A stretch of 64,000 nucleotides of DNA, from contig JAHHHY010000002.1 of assembly GCA_019359125.1 (NCBI GenBank), positions 62,001 through 126,000 of the forward strand, written 5' to 3'. The stretch is from Pleurocapsa minor GSE-CHR-MK 17-07R. Lineage in GTDB: Bacteria; Chloroflexota; Anaerolineae; Aggregatilineales; Phototrophicaceae. The position numbers and the translations under genes are program-made. The notes under the pieces are model-generated. The model worked only from the letters and a program-made list of their open reading frames with translations, did no database searches and was not told where the DNA came from. Of the stretch, positions 49,184-58,150 are shown piece after piece. Within the stretch, counting starts at the first letter, position 1. Each line of letters opens with the position of its first letter.

Positions 49184-52100
49184 ATGCGCCGACAACTCGC
49201 TATCCTCGTCACTTCCCTCGTTATCATCTTCTTTGCCACCGGGCTGCATGCCCAGGAACCCTTGGCACCCCCTATCATCAGCGCCGACAATGTTTCTTTG
49301 TTGTCGCTTGTGTACGAGTTTTCGTTAAGCAGTGAAGAAACCTCATGGATCGAAAATCCGGTCCCGAATGCAGGCTCGACATCTACCCCAACCGCCGTCT
49401 ATTACGATCCACCAGCCCCAGAGATGATCATCAGTACCGATGGAAGCCGAGCCGCTTTGACATACGCATCTGGCCTAAATCGTATCTTTCTCATTGACTT
49501 GCTGCGCGGTGTATGGCGGCCGCTGGTGCTGCCAGCGACACTGAATCTCCACTTCAGCCCCGACCTGTCATGGCTGGCAGTCAATGGGCGCTGGGTTTCC
49601 AATGGCGATAATATCCTGCGCGTGTGGCAACTTGACGACCTGTTCGCCACAGGTGGCAGCTTCGTCGCTACCGCGGCCCCGCCACTCTGCCAAGCAACGA
49701 TCTCTGTAGGAAGTACCACGCTACGCGCTCAACCGTCACTGGAGGGTGCTGCACTTGGGTATCCGCTTCAGAATGAGGTATTTCCAGTCCTTGCAATGTC
49801 TCGCGACCTGCAATGGCTCCAGGTGAATGTTGATGGACAGCAGGGATGGCTGAATGCAGACGTGACACAGCGCACTGAAAGCTGCTCGGCCACGCCTGTT
49901 CTGCTGAATCGAGGCACCGAAACGTTTTCACGTGCCCTGTTATCCCGGGAGCGGATCCTCGGTTTCTCCGCGGGCAGCCCCACCCTGCTTTTGCATCGTT
50001 ACGGTGGACTGACTGCAATTAGCATGCCGCGGGGAGACGAGGTGCTTTTTGACGTCCCTGTTAGCTTGTCGTGGGCGAATTCACAGACCCAGGAATTCAT
50101 GCGCAACGTAGGCGGCCTGTACGTAATGGGAAATCAAATTTTTGATTCATCGACCCTTCAGTTTCTCAGTACATTGGAGAACGTACGTCCTTCGGACAAT
50201 TTTATCGTGGATAATTTTAGCCCGGATGCATCCCGCATTTTTGTGAACAGTGGCGGTTTGGGATATGTGTACGATGTACGCAGCGGGAGGCTTGAAAAAC
50301 GCATCACGCTTATCGATTCGTCGCAGATGACTCGTCTGCGCTGGAGCCCGGACGGCCGATATCTCCTTCTTGAAATCACTCTCGTCGACAGACGCGACAG
50401 CCGTGACCCGCAGATACGACGGGATGTTTATCTCTTGGACCTGAACCACGAGGCCAGCGATGTCCTGATCACCGATAGCCCGGCGGTTACCGTGATCCCC
50501 GGTACTCAACCGTTCAATTGGATGGACTTTGGCCTGCCTTACTTCACGCCAGACAGCAATCGCATTGTCCTCGATGTATCTTCCACGACCTGGGACATTG
50601 CCAGCGAATCTCTGATTCCAGGTGCGCCGCCTGTTGATGAAGAAATCCTTGACAGCGTGGTGTTCCCGCAAAACGATGGCCACCTATACAGGACGAACCG
50701 ACGGCGAGGCAATTTTGAAGCGCAGGACGTGACCGGCCAGTCGCTGGCTTCGCTTCAGCTCAATGGATATTCAGCAGTTTTTGATCAGAGTGGACGCTGG
50801 TTGGTGAATGCCGATGTTTCCGGCAGTCGCATTCACAGCATTTCCCTGTGGGCGGCGGTTGGCGAGGCGGCCGCCCGCACGCCTGTGCCAACCCGCACAG
50901 CCACGCCCAGCAGTACGCTGCGGCCCACCATCGATTACACGCAGTTGGCCGGCACAAGCACACCCTCAGTTACGCCGTCTCCGTCTCCTGAGCCACCCCC
51001 ATCGGCCACACTCTTGCCCTCTTCTACCCGCATGCCGACCGAGACGCCTGAGTTGCCTGCAGCTACGTCCGTGCCTACGCCCCAACCGCCTTCATTTGCG
51101 CCGGTGCTGAGCGCAGACAATGCCGACGACATTCGGCTGTTGCACATCTTTGAAACAATGCCATCCAGGTACTACCCGATCCCGCTTGGATTCAACGACG
51201 ATGGGCGCCTGTTTGCGATTACAGGTGGAAATGAGATTTTGGTCTGGTCGACGGATACCGGCGAGATTGTACGCCGCTATGCGATGGAAAGTGACGCGAG
51301 TATCGTGTCGGCGGCCATGACCCGCGACTTCCGACGGGTAGTGATCTCAAACAGTAATGGAACGCTTTACGTCCTGCAGCTTCAGCCAGACAACACATTT
51401 GATATTTTGTACAGCGATGCGTCAGAGTCGAATACCTTTTGGACGCGTGAGGTATACCTAAGCCCAGACGGATCACAATTTGCGTCTTTGGAGCGCGACT
51501 CATCTGGACAGTATTATCTTCTGGCGCGCAATACTGATACAGGAAGTGAGGCCTTTTTCCTAACGGCTTCGCCACAGGTCAGGTTCACATTTGTCGGACA
51601 GAATACGATCACAGTTAATCGGACCAGGCACGTAGTGTTATATATCGGCGGTCAATGGGTGCGCTCATTTGGCGTGTCTAATACTGACTTTCCCTCGTAT
51701 TTCAGCGTGGACAGCACCTATCAGTTAGGCGCCTACACCGCAGGCAACGGCAACATTTATCTTTCTCAATTTGGAACCCCTGATCAGCCTGATCCGCCAC
51801 TGATGATACTGCAAGGGCACCTGTGCCCGATCGACATGAGTTCCAGCGGACTCGCGATTTACTTCAGCGCAGACAACCGCTGGCTGCTAAGTGTCGATAC
51901 CTGCGGACAGGTGCTGTACTGGGAGGTGACCACTGGAACGCGCGTCGCTCCCGAAATGGCTGCCACAGCATTTGCCAGAGGCGTACCATTTAGCGACTGG
52001 ATGTTCATCGACGCCCAGGGTGCTCCGGTCTTCTGGAGGACTAACATTCTGTCAATCCGCGGTCAGGCGACACTGTCTGCGGACGGCTCAACCCTGGCGG

Positions 52101-52402
52101 TTCGCAGCGGTAATCGGGTGCTGCTGTTCGGCATACCATCTGATGAGCGTCCCGCCTACGGAGACGTGCTCGGACGGGTCATGCCGGAGACGGTCAATGT
52201 GCGTGCAGAGCCATCGCTGGATGCGCCAGTGATTGGTCTGGCTTCGCGCGGCAGCGTCGTCATTTCCGGACGCGATGAAAGTGGTCAGTTTTACTATCTG
52301 CCTGCGTATGCTGGCTGGGCTAATGCAGACATCATGTATATCACGCTGCTTGATAATTCGCCGGCTGATCTGCCTGTTAGAACGAGAGACGAGCCTGGAT
52401 GA
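49184..52402 (+). CDS. Large secreted protein with two propeller regions and two SH3b domains
   Basis: The 1072-residue protein has a signal peptide ending ATGLHAQEP. Order along the chain: first WD40/propeller part with an SH3b at about 168-228 (TTLRAQPSLEGAALGYPL), propeller to about 560, a Pro/Ser/Thr linker at about 565-640, a second propeller to about 990, and an SH3b near the end (VNVRAEPSLDAPVIGLASRG). It probably faces outside and binds cell-wall material. Codon use and base content are more AT-rich than its neighbours. The last codons lie inside the duplicated amidohydrolase tail, ending at TGA 52400-52402. ATG 49184 is chosen for its signal peptide and GGAGA. Confidence 0.8.
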   Translation: MRRQLAILVTSLVIIFFATGLHAQEPLAPPIISADNVSLLSLVYEFSLSSEETSWIENPVPNAGSTSTPTAVYYDPPAPEMIISTDGSRAALTYASGLNRIFLIDLLRGVWRPLVLPATLNLHFSPDLSWLAVNGRWVSNGDNILRVWQLDDLFATGGSFVATAAPPLCQATISVGSTTLRAQPSLEGAALGYPLQNEVFPVLAMSRDLQWLQVNVDGQQGWLNADVTQRTESCSATPVLLNRGTETFSRALLSRERILGFSAGSPTLLLHRYGGLTAISMPRGDEVLFDVPVSLSWANSQTQEFMRNVGGLYVMGNQIFDSSTLQFLSTLENVRPSDNFIVDNFSPDASRIFVNSGGLGYVYDVRSGRLEKRITLIDSSQMTRLRWSPDGRYLLLEITLVDRRDSRDPQIRRDVYLLDLNHEASDVLITDSPAVTVIPGTQPFNWMDFGLPYFTPDSNRIVLDVSSTTWDIASESLIPGAPPVDEEILDSVVFPQNDGHLYRTNRRRGNFEAQDVTGQSLASLQLNGYSAVFDQSGRWLVNADVSGSRIHSISLWAAVGEAAARTPVPTRTATPSSTLRPTIDYTQLAGTSTPSVTPSPSPEPPPSATLLPSSTRMPTETPELPAATSVPTPQPPSFAPVLSADNADDIRLLHIFETMPSRYYPIPLGFNDDGRLFAITGGNEILVWSTDTGEIVRRYAMESDASIVSAAMTRDFRRVVISNSNGTLYVLQLQPDNTFDILYSDASESNTFWTREVYLSPDGSQFASLERDSSGQYYLLARNTDTGSEAFFLTASPQVRFTFVGQNTITVNRTRHVVLYIGGQWVRSFGVSNTDFPSYFSVDSTYQLGAYTAGNGNIYLSQFGTPDQPDPPLMILQGHLCPIDMSSSGLAIYFSADNRWLLSVDTCGQVLYWEVTTGTRVAPEMAATAFARGVPFSDWMFIDAQGAPVFWRTNILSIRGQATLSADGSTLAVRSGNRVLLFGIPSDERPAYGDVLGRVMPETVNVRAEPSLDAPVIGLASRGSVVISGRDESGQFYYLPAYAGWANADIMYITLLDNSPADLPVRTRDEPG

Positions 52403-52469
52403 CCGTGCTGCCCGCGCCCGCCAGGCCGAGGACGTGAAGTACTTGTTGGCTTTGGCCGGGCAAGGGTAG
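52395..52469 (+). pseudogene. Amidohydrolase 3'-end remnant (copy 2 of the 75-bp repeat)
   Basis: In frame it reads DDRAARARQAEDVKYLLALAG and stops at TAG 52467-52469, clearly matching the amidohydrolase C-terminus DYRAARARQAEDVKRLLALA. Both copies are 75 bp, with scattered mismatches. No other part of an amidohydrolase is present here, so it is a broken remnant. It overlaps the end of the large propeller gene by eight bases. Confidence 0.82.
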
Positions 52470-52615
52470 GGTTACTACCCATACACACTGACCTCCAGCC
52501 GGGCGCCCAGCGTGCTGATGTCCGACATGATCTCTGGCGTCTGGTTGATGCCTGGTTGGTCATACAGGGACACGTAAAAGCATACCCCGCGCCTTTTCGC
52601 AGATGATGCTATAGT

Positions 52616-53431
52616 ATGCCCATGACGACTCCACCTGAAGAGCTGCGGCTCGAAACGAACTATAACCAGCTCTACGGGGTGCTGGGCGCGGCTGGCCTGA
52701 TGATGGGCATCGCGCTCGTGGCGGTGCTGTCTTTCGCCGGCCTCGAAGAACTGGTCTGGACGATCCTCATCCTGGGGACGCTGTGGGGCCTGGGCGTGCT
52801 GGTCATCGGCGGGGCCAATCACCTGAAAGTGCTGCGCGAGCGCCGCGCTGCCCGGTCGCTGTTTGAAGGTGGCGCGTGGACGGAATGGCGCTGGTCGCCG
52901 GCAGACTGGGCGCGCGAGCTGGACAAACGCCGCGCCGACCACGCCCGCCGGATGCGTTTCCAGCGTTTTGCGCCGTGGCTGGGGGCGGTCGCCGGGCTGA
53001 TTATTGGCGGGTGCGCGCTGCTGCCGATGTTCTTCGGCGGCGTCGACTTTCCGGCAGAGCTTCGCCCATTTATCTTTGGGCTGGCTGCTTTCTTCGCGGT
53101 CCTGTCGTTTGTGCTCTCGGTATCGGGCGCGGCCCGCGAACGGCGCAAGTGGGCGCGGCGGCTGGAACACGCGGAGAGCGTGGCATCGCCGTGGGTGCGC
53201 TTTGGCTTGTATGGGTTCTACCATGAAGTGGATGGCCACACCGACCTGCGCGACCTGGATGATGTGCGCTGGTCGGCCAAGAAAAGCGAGCTGACGTTCG
53301 TCAGGCGGCATGCCGGCCCGCGCGGATCGTCTTTCGGCTTTGGCGTCGCGCTGCCCGTGCCTGAAACACATCACGCTGATGCGTCCGCGCTGGCGAGTCG
53401 CTACCGCAGCGAGCGCGGCCTGAACGACTGA
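52616..53431 (+). CDS. Membrane protein of unknown function, four predicted helices
   Basis: The 271-residue protein has two close N-terminal helices (VLGAAGLMMGIALVAVLSFA and VWTILILGTLWGLGVLVIGG) and two more after residue 120 (FAPWLGAVAGLIIGGCALLP and FIFGLAAFFAVLSFVLSVSG). Between them is a basic stretch with RRADHARRMRFQRF, and a soluble tail follows with WVRFGLYGFYHEVDGHTDLR. I do not recognise a family. It has no operon neighbour; the tRNA terminator for the opposite strand stands just after it. The start codon is uncertain, with ATG 52622 as alternative. Confidence 0.6.
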   Translation: MPMTTPPEELRLETNYNQLYGVLGAAGLMMGIALVAVLSFAGLEELVWTILILGTLWGLGVLVIGGANHLKVLRERRAARSLFEGGAWTEWRWSPADWARELDKRRADHARRMRFQRFAPWLGAVAGLIIGGCALLPMFFGGVDFPAELRPFIFGLAAFFAVLSFVLSVSGAARERRKWARRLEHAESVASPWVRFGLYGFYHEVDGHTDLRDLDDVRWSAKKSELTFVRRHAGPRGSSFGFGVALPVPETHHADASALASRYRSERGLND

Positions 53432-53454
53432 CTCGTCTGCCGCGCCGGGGCAAC

Positions 53455-53483
53455 AAAAAAGACCAGCCGGTTGACTGGTCTTT
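53455..53483 (-). terminator. Terminator of the tRNA-Val gene
   Basis: On the minus strand AAAGACCAG pairs with CTGGTCTTT and is followed by more T residues. It lies just after the tRNA gene and also between it and the membrane-protein gene. Confidence 0.85.
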
Positions 53484-53486
53484 CAG

Positions 53487-53559
53487 TGGGCAGTAGAGGA
53501 CTCGAACCTCTAACCACTCCCACGTCAAAGGAGTGCTCTGCCAATTGAGCTAACTGCCC
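53487..53559 (-). tRNA. tRNA-Val (GAC anticodon)
   Basis: On the minus strand GGGCAGT...ACTGCCC form the acceptor stem, with discriminator A. GCTC/GAGC forms the D stem, CTCCT with loop TTGACGT and GGGAG the anticodon arm, and AGAGG-TTCGAGT-CCTCT the T arm. The loop gives anticodon GAC, reading Val codons. The 3' CCA is not encoded. The length is 73 nt and no variable-arm oddity is seen. Confidence 0.95.
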
Positions 53560-53615
53560 GCAGATGCCACTAAGTATAAATGTTTCCCGCCTCACTTTGC
53601 AAGATCGAAGTGAGG

Positions 53616-55763
53616 CTAATTTTCCCGCAGAATGGGCAACGTGAACACGAACAGTCCGCCGCCCGCCACGGTGTTGGGTACCGCCCACACTTTCCCCTGA
53701 TGCAGCTCGATAAAACTGCGCGAGACCGGCAGCCCCAGCCCGACGCCCTCGATCTTGCGGCGCTTGACGATGTCGGCGCGGAAGAACGGGGTGAACACCT
53801 TGTCGACCTCATCCGGCGGGATGCCCTGGCCCTCGTCGTGCACCTCCACCAGCGCGGCAGGCAGCACCACGTCCGGCGGCGCGCCAAACGGCAGGCTTTC
53901 GTAATCCGCCACCAGGCGCACGCTCACGGTGATGGTGGTCGATTCAGGGGCATACTTGATGGCATTGCTGATCAGGTTGGTGATGACCTGCACGATGCGG
54001 TTGCGGTCAATGCTGACCGGCGCCAGGTCGTCATCCAGCGCCAGCACCACGCGCTGTTTGCGTTTTTTGTACTGCACTTCAAGCTGGGCCGCCGCGTCGA
54101 TCAGCACGTCGGGCAGGTGGACGGTCATGCGCAGAAGCTGCGTCTGCCCGGCGTCTGCCCGCGTCACTTCGATGATGTCGCTGATGATGGTGCGCAGTTG
54201 TTTGGCGCTGCTCAGGATGATCTGCGTGTATTCGCGGGCCACATCCGGCAGGGTGTCACCGCTGACCTCCAGGATGAATTCCGCGAAGCCCTGAATTGAG
54301 GTCAGCGGTGTGCGCAGCTCGTGCGAAATACGCGACATAAATTCATCGCGCATGCGGATCGAGGTGCGTTCGCTGGTCACATCGTGGAAGGTGTACACGC
54401 GGCCCATCACCTTGCCCTGCAAATACACCGGCGCGCTCAGCCACTGGATGTCCAGCCACTGGCTGCTGGTCCCCATCAGGCGAAATTCACCGCGCCGCGT
54501 ATCGTCAGAACGGACCGGCGTGTTGATCCACTGATACTTCAGCTCGCGGCGCACGTCTTCTGGCAGGATCATGCGGCTGAGCAGGTCCTGCAGCGAGAAG
54601 TCACTGGAATCCTCCGGTGGCACGCCGAACATATGGCAGAAGACCGGATTGGACGACAGCACTTTGCCGCCGCGCTGGCCGGGCTGCACCAGCACAAGAC
54701 CATCGCTGACCGAGTCCATGAGAGAGGCGCGCACCTGCTGCACCTGGTCGCGCTGCTGCTGGAGTATGCTGGCCACCGTGCCCATCGACAGGAATTCGCT
54801 CAGCATACGGAAGGTGTGCAGCTCGCGCGCGGTGAAATAGCCTGGCTTGTCGCTCAGCAGCACCAGCATGCCGATCATCCGGTCGCCAGAGAAAAGCGCG
54901 AAAAATGCCAGCGAGCGGGCATTATCATTTTTCAGCAGGCCGCGCACCAGCGGGTCGAAGATATTCTCCACTGACCTGAAGTCCTGCACGGCGATCACCC
55001 GCTTGCTTTCCAGCAGTTGCAGGCCCTGCATGTAGTCCTGCATGTGCAGGCGCACGCCGCTGGCGACGCCTTTGCCGTGCTGGCGCGTCCACGAGCCGCG
55101 TATCTCCAGCCCTTCAAACGGCTTGCCAGAGCGATCATCTTCCTGCGTACTGGCCAGCAGCATGGCACAGCCGGTGATATCTGGCGTCAGCACATATTCT
55201 TTGAGGATGTCGATGATTTCCTGGGGCGAGGGAAGCTGGTTCATGGCCTGGGCGATCGACAGGATAGCCTGCGCCGCCTGCACACTGCTGTTCATGGTGG
55301 ATGTCAGAAAGCGGTTTTCCGCCACGACATGCAGCATCTTCAGCGGAAAGTCGATGCGCTGCAGGGTGTCGTCGGGCAGGGCGCCGGAACGGCTGCAAAT
55401 GGCCAGCATGGCGCACAGGGTGGTCCCGGCGGTGTAGATGGGCACAAGCTGCACATGCGCGTAGACCGAGACCGACGACAGCATCTGTATCGCCATGCGT
55501 GTCACACCAGACCGGCTGAGCAAGTCGCTGATTGACTCCGTCAGTGCCTCGACTGCGTCAGCCGCAAAGCCCGCTGACTGCGCAAACAGCGTGGGCGTCG
55601 GCGATACATCCACCCTCAGTTCGAAGAAGCAGACATCACAGCCCGGGAATCGACCTGCGATGTCTGCCAGCAGCGCCGCCTCAACGTCCTGCTCATAGGA
55701 TTGAGCGATCAGTGCTGCATCGCCCGGGACTGGCTGCCCTTTAGACGCTCTCCGTTTGCTCAT
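53616..55763 (-). CDS. Sensor histidine kinase with GAF-like and PAS-like domains
   Basis: The 715-residue kinase has no obvious membrane helix. Its N-terminal half shows a GAF-like region (near MAIQMLSSVSVYAHVQLVPI and later IAVQDFRSVENIFDPLV), then a PAS-like part (SLMDSVSDGLVLV, WLDIQWLSAPVYLQGKVMGR). The kinase core has SRISHELRTPLTSIQGFAEF with phospho-acceptor His481, NLISNAIKYAPESTT (N box), VHDEGQGIPPDEV (G1) and EGVGLGLPVSRSF (G2). It starts inside the end of the response regulator gene (ATG 55763, 23-bp overlap), so the pair is coupled. It likely senses a cytoplasmic cue. Confidence 0.88.
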   Translation of the reverse strand: MSKRRASKGQPVPGDAALIAQSYEQDVEAALLADIAGRFPGCDVCFFELRVDVSPTPTLFAQSAGFAADAVEALTESISDLLSRSGVTRMAIQMLSSVSVYAHVQLVPIYTAGTTLCAMLAICSRSGALPDDTLQRIDFPLKMLHVVAENRFLTSTMNSSVQAAQAILSIAQAMNQLPSPQEIIDILKEYVLTPDITGCAMLLASTQEDDRSGKPFEGLEIRGSWTRQHGKGVASGVRLHMQDYMQGLQLLESKRVIAVQDFRSVENIFDPLVRGLLKNDNARSLAFFALFSGDRMIGMLVLLSDKPGYFTARELHTFRMLSEFLSMGTVASILQQQRDQVQQVRASLMDSVSDGLVLVQPGQRGGKVLSSNPVFCHMFGVPPEDSSDFSLQDLLSRMILPEDVRRELKYQWINTPVRSDDTRRGEFRLMGTSSQWLDIQWLSAPVYLQGKVMGRVYTFHDVTSERTSIRMRDEFMSRISHELRTPLTSIQGFAEFILEVSGDTLPDVAREYTQIILSSAKQLRTIISDIIEVTRADAGQTQLLRMTVHLPDVLIDAAAQLEVQYKKRKQRVVLALDDDLAPVSIDRNRIVQVITNLISNAIKYAPESTTITVSVRLVADYESLPFGAPPDVVLPAALVEVHDEGQGIPPDEVDKVFTPFFRADIVKRRKIEGVGLGLPVSRSFIELHQGKVWAVPNTVAGGGLFVFTLPILREN

Positions 55764-56481
55764 CCGCTTCAAGCTCGATGCCATCCTGTGGCCGAACAGT
55801 GAACATATAGCCGATACCGCGTTCGGTGCGGATATAGTGTGGGTGGTGGCTGTCTGCTTCCAGCTTGCGGCGCAGGCGGTGCATGTGCACGCGCAGCGTA
55901 TCTTCATAGACTTCTTCGGTCGGCCACACGCGCGCGATCAGCAGGCGGTTTTCCACCACGCGGCCGGAATTGCGCAGCAGCACATGCAGCAGGATCGATT
56001 CGGTCGGCGTCAGGCTGTAATGCTTGCCGCTCAGCGTAATCCGGTTATGGGCAAAGTCGACCGACAGGTGGTCGTCCACGCGGATGATCGGCTCGCTGGC
56101 GTAATCGAGGCTGGGCATGCGCGCCAGCACGACCTGCACGCGGGCTTCCAGCTCACGCAGCTCGAACGGCTTGACGATGAAATCTTCGGCGTACTTCTTC
56201 AGGCCGTTGACCACGGTGTCCGTGTCGCTGGTGGCGGTGATGAAAATGATCGGCACGTCAGCCATCGATTTCAGGCGGCTGCTGACCTCAAAGCCATGCA
56301 TCGTCGGCAGAGTCAGGTCGATCAGTGCGATGTGGGGCAGCCCGCGCATTTGAATATGGTCGATTGCATCCGGCCCGTCGCTGAAACCGGTGACCTCAAA
56401 GCCATGCGCGGTGAGATAGTCGCTGATGAGTTTGTTGATGTTGGGATCATCCTCGATCAACAGGATTTTGGTCTTGCCCAT
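55741..56481 (-). CDS. OmpR-family response regulator
   Basis: The 246-residue regulator has a receiver domain starting ILLIEDDPNINKLI, with IALIDLTLPTMHGFE giving phospho-acceptor Asp55 and FIVKPFELRELEARV giving the conserved Lys. A winged-helix domain follows: YSLTPTESILLHVLLRNSG, then RVWPTEEVYEDTLRVHMHRL and RTERGIGYMF. The length is normal. A GGAGG stands five bases before ATG 56481. It precedes and overlaps the histidine kinase gene, and the 113-bp AT-rich space upstream probably holds the promoter. Targets are unknown. Confidence 0.93.
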   Translation of the reverse strand: MGKTKILLIEDDPNINKLISDYLTAHGFEVTGFSDGPDAIDHIQMRGLPHIALIDLTLPTMHGFEVSSRLKSMADVPIIFITATSDTDTVVNGLKKYAEDFIVKPFELRELEARVQVVLARMPSLDYASEPIIRVDDHLSVDFAHNRITLSGKHYSLTPTESILLHVLLRNSGRVVENRLLIARVWPTEEVYEDTLRVHMHRLRRKLEADSHHPHYIRTERGIGYMFTVRPQDGIELEADEQTESV

Positions 56482-56595
56482 TACAACCTCCGAGAAGTGA
56501 TGTAATTTGAAGTATAAATCGTAATATTGATTATTGTAACATTAAATCACGGATTATTTCCAATCATTAATCTCAAGTAATCGGACCGAATGGAC

Positions 56596-57870
56596 CTATT
56601 CCCGCTGACTATTATGATTTTGTAATAATTTCCCTGTGTATGTGCCTCCCGTAAACAGGGCGCGGGTGCGCGTATATTCTTCTGACATTTCGGGCGTCAG
56701 CAGGCCAAAAAAGTCGCGTGCCGCCGCCGCTGTGGTCAGCGACCCGGCAATTACATTAAGGCTGAAAGGTTTCTTCTTTATGGAAACGAAAGCTGTTTCC
56801 AGGGAAGGCTGCACCTCCAGCGCCGCATGATGCAGCGTCGGCATCATCTCGTGGGTTGGTCGGGCGCGGTGGCCGGATGGCACCTGCGACAGCACGATGT
56901 GCCAGTCGGGCTGGTCCAGCGGACGCAGCAGGTCATCCAGCGGCTTGTCTTTCAGCGCCGCAAACACGATGCGGACGGGCTCTCCCGCTGATACCAGCGT
57001 GTGCAGCGCCTCGGCGAGGCGGGCTGTCCCGCGCGGGGTATGGCTGCCGTCGATCATCAGCAGATGGTCGGCGTCCAGGTGGACAATTTCCAGCCGGGCT
57101 GGTGGTGGCGAGGCCAGCGCGTCTTCGGCCCAGTCAGGCGCGCTGGCGATGCCCAGCACAGCGGCTGCCTGGGCGAGCTGGTCTGCTGCCGAGCTGGCCC
57201 AGCGCAGGATGCATCCTGCCAGCGCCGCTTCCTGCACAAAGACCTCAGCTGCCGGTGCATCCTGCGCCACGCTGATGGCCGTCCCGCCGCCCGGAAATAC
57301 CCCGGCCTTGTGCCAGGCGATGCTGCGCAGGCTGCCGCCCAGCATGGCCACGTGCTCCAGCTCAAGCGGCGTCATGACGGCCAGCGGCGTCGGCCCCAGC
57401 GTATTGACCGCGTCGAACCTGCCGCCCAGCCCGATTTCGCACACGGCGATGTCGATGCCCGATGCGGCGAACCAGTCGGCTGCCAGCGCGGTGGCCGATT
57501 CAAAGGTGGATGGGCGCAGGCCTGCGGATGTCGCCGCCTGCGCGACGCGTCCGGCATGATTCACGAAGGCCTCCGGCGCGATCATCTCGCCGTCGATGCG
57601 GAAGCGCTCGCGAACGCTGTGCAGATGCGGGCTGGTGAACAGTCCCACGTGTTTTCCTGCCCGCGTCAGCAGGGCGGCCAGGGCATGCGCGGTGCTGCCT
57701 TTGCCCACGGAGCCAGCGACTTTCACGACCGGAAACCGGCCCGGTTGGTGCAGGCCAAGCGCCTCCAGCAGGCGGCGCATGGGCGTCAGGTCATCGGGCA
57801 GGCGGGATGCCGGAATCGGCTGAATCAGCGTTTCCAGGGCCGCGTAGTAGGCGTCATCAGGGGCAGTCAT
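56596..57870 (-). CDS. folC: Folylpolyglutamate synthase / dihydrofolate synthase
   Basis: The 424-residue ligase has VVKVAGSVGKGSTAHALAAL, a P-loop like the GTNGKGS of FolC (here GSVGKGS), then FTSPHLHSVRERFRIDGEM, VCEIGLGGRFDAVN, and MIDGSHTPRGTARLAEAL. The Mur-ligase-like fold adds glutamate to dihydropteroate or folates with ATP. ATG 57870 is chosen because MTAPDDAYYAALETLI begins the usual N-terminus; the frame to 57975 has no family match. It is a single gene divergent from the CNNM-type gene. Confidence 0.87.
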   Translation of the reverse strand: MTAPDDAYYAALETLIQPIPASRLPDDLTPMRRLLEALGLHQPGRFPVVKVAGSVGKGSTAHALAALLTRAGKHVGLFTSPHLHSVRERFRIDGEMIAPEAFVNHAGRVAQAATSAGLRPSTFESATALAADWFAASGIDIAVCEIGLGGRFDAVNTLGPTPLAVMTPLELEHVAMLGGSLRSIAWHKAGVFPGGGTAISVAQDAPAAEVFVQEAALAGCILRWASSAADQLAQAAAVLGIASAPDWAEDALASPPPARLEIVHLDADHLLMIDGSHTPRGTARLAEALHTLVSAGEPVRIVFAALKDKPLDDLLRPLDQPDWHIVLSQVPSGHRARPTHEMMPTLHHAALEVQPSLETAFVSIKKKPFSLNVIAGSLTTAAAARDFFGLLTPEMSEEYTRTRALFTGGTYTGKLLQNHNSQRE

Positions 57871-58006
57871 CGGGCAGGCCGGTCGATTATGCTTGCGAGA
57901 GATGTTTTTCGTATGATACAATACCCTACTATTGGGGATTTTAATGACGTGCAAACGACAGTGACAACCGAACACGTGGTAAGTGATTTTTCGGAACCGC
58001 CATTGT

Positions 58007-58105
58007 GTGGCCTGCCAGTTGGGCAGGTTGCCACGTTGGAAACATGATAATTGGGCCGGCAGGTGCGAGTGTGGGTAAATCCCGCGCTCATGCCTCCGGC
58101 CTTTT
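58007..58105 (+). promoter_or_regulatory. Structured 5' leader of the CNNM/CorC gene with a terminator-like hairpin
   Basis: First hairpin: GTGG CCTGCC (58007-58016), then GGCAGG (58022-58027) and CCAC (58031-58034). Second and longer: GGCCGG (58054-58059) pairs with CCGGCC (58096-58101), holding an inner GAGTGTGGG with CCCGCGCTC (58067-58089), and TTTT follows at 58102-58105. A stem followed by T residues in a leader suggests transcription attenuation. It does not match a known metal riboswitch as far as I can tell. Confidence 0.5.
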
Positions 58106-58150
58106 GTATGCTGAATCCCATTTTCGCTCGATTAGTAAGGAAAGGAAGCT

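Noticed and set aside
52233-52469. A small 78-residue gene after the propeller gene
   Set aside because: Only its last 25 residues are recognisable, as the copied amidohydrolase tail. The rest is another frame of the propeller gene.
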